Positions 58,879 through 64,000 of a stretch of DNA of 64,000 bases are shown one piece after another (the stretch's first letter is position 1; each line of letters starts with the position of its first letter). The notes below the pieces were generated by a model. The model was not told the DNA's origin. It ran no database searches and saw only the letters and a list, made by a program, of their open reading frames with translations. The position numbers and the translations under genes are program-made. Location of the stretch: the NCBI RefSeq assembly GCF_000262305.1, contig NC_017910.1:1-64000 (forward strand), written 5' to 3'. This DNA comes from Shimwellia blattae DSM 4481 = NBRC 105725. Lineage in GTDB: Bacteria > Pseudomonadota > Gammaproteobacteria > Enterobacterales > Enterobacteriaceae.

Positions 58879-60558
58879 ATGAATTTGTCATTCCGTAAAA
58901 CGGCTATTACAACCACTATTTCGGCGATTATTGCCTCTGGTTTTATGACCACCGCAGTGCAGGCGGATGATGTCAAACTGAAAGCAACAAAAACCAACGT
59001 GGCGTTCGCTGATTTCACGCCAACTGAATACAGCACCAAAGGGAAACCGAATATTATTATCCTGACGATGGATGATTTAGGTTATGGACAATTACCCTTT
59101 GATAAGCGTTCTTTTGACCCTAAAACCATGGAAAATCGCGAAGTTGTCGATACCTATAAAATAGGTATTGATAAGGCGATTGAGGCGGCAAAAAACTCAA
59201 CGCCGACCTTACTCTCCCTGATGGATGAAGGGGTCCGGTTTACTAACGGCTATGTGGCGCACGGCGTGTCCGGCCCTTCCCGGGCGGCTATTTTCACCGG
59301 CCGCTCCCCGGCGCGGTTTGGGGTTTACTCTAATACGGATGCGCAGAACGGTATTCCGTTAGAGGAAACTTACCTTCCGGAATTATTCAAAAATCACGGT
59401 TATTACACGGCCGCTATTGGTAAATGGCATCAGGCGAAAATCAGTAATGTTCCGGTGCCGGAAGATAAACAGACCCGGGATTATCACGACAACTTTATTA
59501 CCTACGCGGCTGAAGAGTGGCAACCCCAGAACCGGGGCTTCAATTATTTTATGGGCTACCATGCTGCCGGTACTGCCTATTACAACTCGCCTTCATTATT
59601 CCGCAACCGGGAGCATATTCCGGCTAAAGGCTATATCAGCGACCAGCTGACAGACGAAGCGCTGGGGGTTATCGACAGAGCTAAAACCCTGGACCAGCCA
59701 TTTATGCTCTACCTGGCTTACAGCGCCCCGCACCTGCCAAATGATCAGCCCGCGCCTGATCAGTATCAGAGCAAATTTAATACCGGCAGCCAGACGGCAA
59801 ATAACTTTTATGCCTCGGTCTACTCTGTTGACCAGGGGGTAAAACGGGTACTGGAAAAACTCAAAGAGACCGGCCAGTACGACAACACCATTATTCTGTT
59901 CACCTCTGATAACGGCGCGGTGATTGACGGCCCTCTGCCGCTTAATGGCGCCCAGAAAGGCTATAAGAGCCAGACGTACCCCGGCGGCACCCATACCCCG
60001 ATGTTTATGTGGTGGCACGGTAAACTGCAGGCCGGAAATTACAGCCAGTTGATCTCGGCGATGGACTTCTTCCCCACGGCGCTGGATGCCGCGAAGATCA
60101 GTATCCCCGGCAACCTGAAGCTGGACGGCACGTCACTGCTGCCTTATGTCACGCAGAAGAAAAAAGGCACGCCGCACCAGTACCTGACCTGGGTGACCTC
60201 TTATTCCCACTGGTTTGATGAGAAAAATATTCCGTTCTGGAACGGATACCACAAATATGTGCGCAGCGAATCTGACGATTACCCCCATAACCCGAATACG
60301 GAAGATCTGAGCCAGTTCTCATACACGGTGCGCAGTAACGACTATTCACTGGTCTATACCGTCGAGGGTAAGCAGCTGGGGCTGTATAAACTGGATGATC
60401 TGCAACAGAAAAATAACCTGGCGGCACAGCATCCGGACATTGTAAAAACCATGGCGGGCCAGGTGAAAACATTCCTCAGTGGCAGTAAGCCGCCTCTGAG
60501 CCAGATTAACCAGGAGAAATTTACCAACATCAAAAACGCCATTGAGGCGGAACAGTAA
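58879..60558 (+). CDS. Ser-type periplasmic arylsulfatase (AslA/AtsA-like)
   Basis: A sulfate-ester hydrolase whose catalytic formylglycine is made from serine. The ATG at 58879 has GGTGAG upstream and gives 559 residues with a signal peptide (ISAIIASGFMTTAVQA). Sulfatase signature: S131 in VSGPSRAAIFTGR (S-x-P-S-R, Ser type), the metal-binding MDDLGYG near 56, GKWH near 183, and LFTSDNGA near 340. The Ser signature requires an AnSME-type maturase, encoded immediately downstream. The substrate is unknown; it resembles AslA and Klebsiella AtsA. Confidence 0.9.
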   Translation: MNLSFRKTAITTTISAIIASGFMTTAVQADDVKLKATKTNVAFADFTPTEYSTKGKPNIIILTMDDLGYGQLPFDKRSFDPKTMENREVVDTYKIGIDKAIEAAKNSTPTLLSLMDEGVRFTNGYVAHGVSGPSRAAIFTGRSPARFGVYSNTDAQNGIPLEETYLPELFKNHGYYTAAIGKWHQAKISNVPVPEDKQTRDYHDNFITYAAEEWQPQNRGFNYFMGYHAAGTAYYNSPSLFRNREHIPAKGYISDQLTDEALGVIDRAKTLDQPFMLYLAYSAPHLPNDQPAPDQYQSKFNTGSQTANNFYASVYSVDQGVKRVLEKLKETGQYDNTIILFTSDNGAVIDGPLPLNGAQKGYKSQTYPGGTHTPMFMWWHGKLQAGNYSQLISAMDFFPTALDAAKISIPGNLKLDGTSLLPYVTQKKKGTPHQYLTWVTSYSHWFDEKNIPFWNGYHKYVRSESDDYPHNPNTEDLSQFSYTVRSNDYSLVYTVEGKQLGLYKLDDLQQKNNLAAQHPDIVKTMAGQVKTFLSGSKPPLSQINQEKFTNIKNAIEAEQ

Positions 60559-60575
60559 CCGGTAACCCGTAGCCG

Positions 60576-60605
60576 GATGGCGGGCCAGGCCCGCCATCTT
60601 ATTTT
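60576..60605 (+). terminator. Hairpin terminator/attenuator after the sulfatase gene
   Basis: GATGGCGGGC (60576-60585), a CAG loop and GCCCGCCATC (60589-60598) are followed by TTATTTTTT. It lies just 13 nt before the maturase ATG, so the maturase is probably expressed by read-through at a lower level. Confidence 0.85.
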
Positions 60606-60617
60606 TTAGAGAGAATT

Positions 60618-61775
60618 ATGCATATTACTGCCAAACCCACCAGCTACCAGTGCAACCTCCAGTGTGATTATTGCTTTTACCTTGATAAAGAGGCCCAGTT
60701 TACGCACTCGCCGCATATGGACGCGCACACGCTGGAAGCGTTTATCAGGAATTATATCGATTCAGCCGGGCCGGAGGTCTATTTTACCTGGCAGGGCGGG
60801 GAGCCGACCCTGGCGGGGCTGGATTTTTACCGTAACGTCATCGCATTGCAGCAGAAATTTGCCGGTAATAAAAAGATCCATAACGCAATGCAGACCAACG
60901 GGATTTTACTCAATGATGAGTGGTGCCGTTTTTTGCGACAGCACAATTTCCTGATGGGTATTTCCATTGATGGCCCGGAAGAGTTGCATAACCGTTACCG
61001 GGTGACCCGCTCAGGGAAAGGCACTTTTGAGAAAGTGATGGCAGCAATTGAACTGCTGAAAAAGCATCAGGTAGAGTTCAATACACTGACGGTGATTAAT
61101 AATTATAATGTTCACTACCCGCTAAAAGTGTACGAATTTTTAAAAAGCATCGGCAGCCGCCATATGCAGTTTATTGAACTGCTGGAGACCAGTGAGCCCA
61201 ATGTCTATTTTGATAACCCGGCAGACACTTTCCGGCTGATTGATTTTTCGGTGCCGGCGAAAGATTATGGCCATTTTATGGCGACGATTTTTAAGGCGTG
61301 GGTGAAGACGGACGTTGGCCATATTTTTGTCCGCCAGTTTGAGAGCACCATCAGCCAGGTGCTGGGCCACGGCCACACCAGCTGTATATTCCAGCAGGCG
61401 TGCCACAATAATTTTGTTGTGGAGTCCAACGGCGACGTTTACGAGTGCGATCATTTTGTCTGGCCGGAATATAAAATTGGTAATGTGGCCTCTGATCCGC
61501 TGTCCCGGCTGGACAGCACCCGCCTGACGGCGCAAAAGCAGGTGTTGTCCCGGGAGTGCCAGCAATGTATCTATAAACCGCTGTGCCATGGCGGCTGCCC
61601 GAAACACCGGATCAATAAAGGCACTGGGGCGAATATTTCCTATTTTTGCCAGGGGTATCAGGTGATGTTTGCCACCATGGTGCCTTATCTCAATGCGTTT
61701 GTTGAGCTGGCGAAACACCGTATCCCGCTGGATAACATTATGAAAATTCAGGGCAGCATTACGCCGCCGTCCTGA
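60618..61775 (+). CDS. Anaerobic sulfatase-maturating enzyme (AslB/AtsB-like radical SAM)
   Basis: Radical-SAM/SPASM enzyme of 385 residues that oxidises the sulfatase Ser (or Cys) to formylglycine without oxygen. The CX3CX2C motif is in SYQCNLQCDYCFYLDKE (C12, C16, C19). The SAM/activation loop GGEPTLAG is near 62, followed by NAMQTNG and GISIDGPEE. The C-terminal SPASM cluster cysteines are in CIFQQACHNN, VYECDHFVWPE, CQQCIYKPLCHGGCPKHR and YFCQGYQ. It forms an operon with the sulfatase and is a full-length relative of the degraded YidF at 14436. Confidence 0.93.
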   Translation: MHITAKPTSYQCNLQCDYCFYLDKEAQFTHSPHMDAHTLEAFIRNYIDSAGPEVYFTWQGGEPTLAGLDFYRNVIALQQKFAGNKKIHNAMQTNGILLNDEWCRFLRQHNFLMGISIDGPEELHNRYRVTRSGKGTFEKVMAAIELLKKHQVEFNTLTVINNYNVHYPLKVYEFLKSIGSRHMQFIELLETSEPNVYFDNPADTFRLIDFSVPAKDYGHFMATIFKAWVKTDVGHIFVRQFESTISQVLGHGHTSCIFQQACHNNFVVESNGDVYECDHFVWPEYKIGNVASDPLSRLDSTRLTAQKQVLSRECQQCIYKPLCHGGCPKHRINKGTGANISYFCQGYQVMFATMVPYLNAFVELAKHRIPLDNIMKIQGSITPPS

Positions 61776-61778
61776 GGG

Positions 61779-62216
61779 TTATGAGCACATGTCATTAAAG
61801 GGCCCGCGCGGGCACTGGCGCATGATCAGGTGAAGTTGCGCTTCTTCCAGGGTGTACATCCCCCCGTGGAAGGGATCAACAATGAGCCAGCCCGGTACAC
61901 CGAGGAAAACCAGATTACCCAGGGTGTACCAGTGGCTGAGGCGGTACGCCAGCGGCCTGCGCACCGAGTAGTAACCCTCGTGCCTGAGTATCAGCGTATA
62001 GCTGCGCTTACCAAAATAGCTGCCGTCGGCTTTTTTCAGGCTCACCGCCTGCGGCGTTCTGCCCGTTGCGGCAAGCTGGCCTTTGTCATCCACAATCGCG
62101 AAGAACGCGTTTGTGGGGTCGCTGTCGATATAAACGGTTTCTTCACTGCTGCCAACCAGCGTGGCGCAGCCGCTTAGTAACAACGGCAGTAACAGCAAAA
62201 AGGCTAATTTTCTCAT
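61779..62216 (-). CDS. Putative lipoprotein
   Basis: A 145-residue protein from the ATG at 62216 (GGGGGAG upstream) with signal MRKLAFLLLLPLLLSG and lipobox cysteine (LLSGC-ATLV). It has a PEGA-like beta region (VYIDSDPTNAFFAIVDDKG, then TPQAVSLKKADG and YTLILRHEGYYS) and a hydrophobic stretch with GVPGWLIVDPFHGGMY. The C-terminus ends MRQCPRGPFNDMCS. It is a probable envelope lipoprotein of unknown role. It is convergent with the maturase gene (3-nt gap) and divergent from the alkylsulfatase. Confidence 0.75.
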   Translation of the reverse strand: MRKLAFLLLLPLLLSGCATLVGSSEETVYIDSDPTNAFFAIVDDKGQLAATGRTPQAVSLKKADGSYFGKRSYTLILRHEGYYSVRRPLAYRLSHWYTLGNLVFLGVPGWLIVDPFHGGMYTLEEAQLHLIMRQCPRGPFNDMCS

Positions 62217-62382
62217 CCAGGCGCTCCCCCTTGTATAGCGGTTAAAGGCGGCACAAGGGACCGGGAACTTAAGTGCCGGGCAGCATTTACCGGAAAATGT
62301 GAATAAATTGTCATAATATTGTAACAAGCCGCAAATTGCGGCCTGATTTATGACACTGATAGCCGGATAAATGAGGATAACC

Positions 62383-64000
62383 ATGGGTCTGAAACCGATA
62401 GTAAAAGGCATGGTGCTTGCGGGTATTTTTTCGTCTTTCCCGCTGACAGCCTGGGCGGACGTTACACCAAAAGCCGCGACGGATGCCACAAAGCAGGCTA
62501 ACGATGCGCTTTATAAACAACTGCCTTTCTCCGATAACACCGATTTTACCAATGCCCACAAAGGATTTATTGCCCCGCTGCCGACGGATGTTATTAAGGG
62601 CGAGCAGGGCAATGTTATCTGGGATCCTCAGCAATATGCGTTTATTAAAGAGGGAGAGAAAGCCCCGGATACGGTAAACCCGAGCCTGTGGCGCCAGTCT
62701 CAGTTGATTAATATTAGCGGCCTGTTTGAAGTTACGGATGGGGTTTACCAGATTCGTAACCTTGACCTCTCTAATATGACCATCATCGAGGGTAAAGAAG
62801 GTGTTACCGTCGTTGATCCACTGGTTTCTGCAGAAACCGCAAAAGTGGGCATGGAGCTCTATTATAAAAACCGCGGTAAAAAGCCGGTGGTGGCGGTTAT
62901 CTACACCCACAGCCACGTAGACCACTATGGTGGCGTGCGCGGTGTGGTTAGTGAGGATGATGTTAAAGCCGGTAAGGTGAAGATCTATGCGCCTGCGGGC
63001 TTTATGGAAGCGGCGGTGGCGGAAAATATTATGGCCGGTAACGTGATGAGCCGCCGGGCCAGCTATATGTACGGTAACCTGCTCAGGCCAGACGCGACAG
63101 GCCAGGTCGGCGCCGGGCTGGGCACCACAACCTCTGCCGGAACCGTTACCCTGATTGCGCCTACTAATATCATCGAAAAAGACGGCCAGAAAGAGGTGAT
63201 TGATGGCCTGACCTATGACTTTATGCTGGCTCCGGGCTCGGAAGCGCCTTCGGAGATGCTGTGGTATATCGAAGAGAAAAAACTGATTGAATCCGCAGAG
63301 GATGTTACCCATACCCTGCATAACACCTATTCCCTGCGCGGGGCGAAGATCCGCGAGCCCCTGCCGTGGTCAAAATATATTAATGAAGCGATTGTGCGCT
63401 GGGGTGATAAAGCCGAGGTTATCATGGCCCAGCACCACTGGCCGACCTGGGGCAATGAGAATGTGGTGAACCTGCTGAAGAGCCAGCGGGATCTGTACCG
63501 GTATATCAATGACCAGACCCTGCGGATGGCTAACGAAGGGCTGACCCGTGATGAGATCGCGGCGAAATTTAAACTGCCGGATAGCCTGGCGCACACCTGG
63601 GCCAACCGGGGCTACTATGGCTCTGTCAGCCACGATGTGAAAGCGACCTACGTGCTGTATCTTGGCTGGTTTGATGGTAACCCGGCCACCCTGGACGAGC
63701 TGCCGCCGGAAGAGTCTGCGAAGAAATTTGTCGATTATATGGGCGGTGCCGACGCCATCATGAAGAAGGCGAAAGAAGACTACGCCCAGGGGAATTACCG
63801 CTGGGTGGCGCAGGTGGTCAGTAAGATTGTGTTTGCCGATCCGAAAAACCAGGCGGCCCGCAATCTGGAGGCCGATGCTCTGGAGCAACTGGGGTATCAG
63901 GCAGAATCGGGCCCGTGGCGTAACTTTTACCTGACCGGGGCGCAGGAGCTGCGCAATGGCGTGGTGAAAGGGCCAACCCCGAACACCGCCAGCCCGGATA
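62383..64000 (+). CDS. Alkylsulfatase / SDS hydrolase (YjcS/SdsA1-like), 3' partial
   Basis: A zinc metallo-beta-lactamase-fold sulfatase that hydrolyses linear primary alkyl sulfates such as SDS. The ATG at 62383 (GAGGA upstream) begins a signal peptide (VLAGIFSSFPLTAWA-DV). The gene is open to the window end (539 codons visible; homologues have about 650). Motifs: THSHVDHYGG (H176, H178, D180, H181), SAEDVTHTLHNTYSLRGAK and VIMAQHHWPTWG. The dimerisation and SCP-like C-terminal domain lies mostly outside the window. It is related in theme to, but not homologous with, the Ser-type sulfatase upstream. Confidence 0.88.
   Translation, partial: MGLKPIVKGMVLAGIFSSFPLTAWADVTPKAATDATKQANDALYKQLPFSDNTDFTNAHKGFIAPLPTDVIKGEQGNVIWDPQQYAFIKEGEKAPDTVNPSLWRQSQLINISGLFEVTDGVYQIRNLDLSNMTIIEGKEGVTVVDPLVSAETAKVGMELYYKNRGKKPVVAVIYTHSHVDHYGGVRGVVSEDDVKAGKVKIYAPAGFMEAAVAENIMAGNVMSRRASYMYGNLLRPDATGQVGAGLGTTTSAGTVTLIAPTNIIEKDGQKEVIDGLTYDFMLAPGSEAPSEMLWYIEEKKLIESAEDVTHTLHNTYSLRGAKIREPLPWSKYINEAIVRWGDKAEVIMAQHHWPTWGNENVVNLLKSQRDLYRYINDQTLRMANEGLTRDEIAAKFKLPDSLAHTWANRGYYGSVSHDVKATYVLYLGWFDGNPATLDELPPEESAKKFVDYMGGADAIMKKAKEDYAQGNYRWVAQVVSKIVFADPKNQAARNLEADALEQLGYQAESGPWRNFYLTGAQELRNGVVKGPTPNTASPD

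Noticed and set aside
62311..63321. 336-codon minus-strand frame inside the alkylsulfatase
   Set aside because: The plus strand has the signal peptide and the HxHxDH motif; the minus frame has nothing recognisable.
1..64000. CRISPR array, rRNA or tRNA genes
   Set aside because: No regularly spaced direct repeats and no recognisable tRNA or rRNA sequence were seen on either strand.

Overview
The window is chromosomal DNA of a gamma-proteobacterium of the Enterobacteriaceae. It opens just upstream of dnaA. It then follows the conserved order dnaA-dnaN-recF-gyrB-yidA, the dgo genes, yidR-yidQ-ibpA-ibpB-yidE-yidH-yidG-yidF and emrD, as in E. coli. Many proteins are near-identical to E. coli, but accessory genes differ and a Klebsiella-like mrk locus is present. 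I take it to be a non-Escherichia enteric genus; the genus cannot be fixed from sequence alone.

Layout. (1) 1-6.3 kb: replication initiator, sliding clamp, RecF and gyrase B. (2) 6.4-16.6 kb: HAD phosphatase, a reduced galactonate (dgo) operon with only kinase and aldolase, the heat-shock genes ibpA/ibpB with a sigma-32-like promoter and RNA thermometers, the YidE transporter, small membrane proteins, a cysteine-stripped radical-SAM relative (YidF) and EmrD. (3) 16.6-28 kb: a three-gene flippase/glycosyltransferase/membrane-protein module, a cupin/LysR pair, two TonB-dependent receptors, an EAL protein and an old-yellow-enzyme reductase. (4) 28.1-30.5 kb: a hairpin-rich non-coding element bounded by long inverted repeats and split by an IS150-group insertion sequence. 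(5) 30.5-39 kb: a copper/silver efflux system (cusR-cusS-cusF-cusC-cusB-cusA, all on the minus strand), with CusF fused to CusB and CusR boxes before cusF and cusR.

(6) 39.5-47 kb: the type 3 fimbrial operon mrkABCDF with mrkJ (c-di-GMP phosphodiesterase) and mrkH (PilZ activator); the usual mrkI is missing. (7) 47.3-55.6 kb: a LysR/rhodanese pair, then an arginine-decarboxylase acid-resistance cluster: a PotE-type antiporter, an AdiA-type decarboxylase, an ArgR paralogue and a CadB-type antiporter. (8) 55.8-58.5 kb: a higBA toxin-antitoxin pair with a short toxin, an orphan protein, a 127-bp ERIC element and a LysR remnant. (9) 58.7-64 kb: a Ser-type sulfatase with its anaerobic maturase, a lipoprotein and the start of an alkylsulfatase that runs off the window.

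The accessory part reads as metal efflux, iron uptake, c-di-GMP-controlled adhesion, acid resistance and sulfate-ester use added to a conserved dnaA-to-emrD backbone. The least explained segment is the structured element at 28.1-30.25 kb. Start sites were chosen from ribosome binding sites and remembered family N-termini. No database search was run, and all comparisons with other genomes are from memory.
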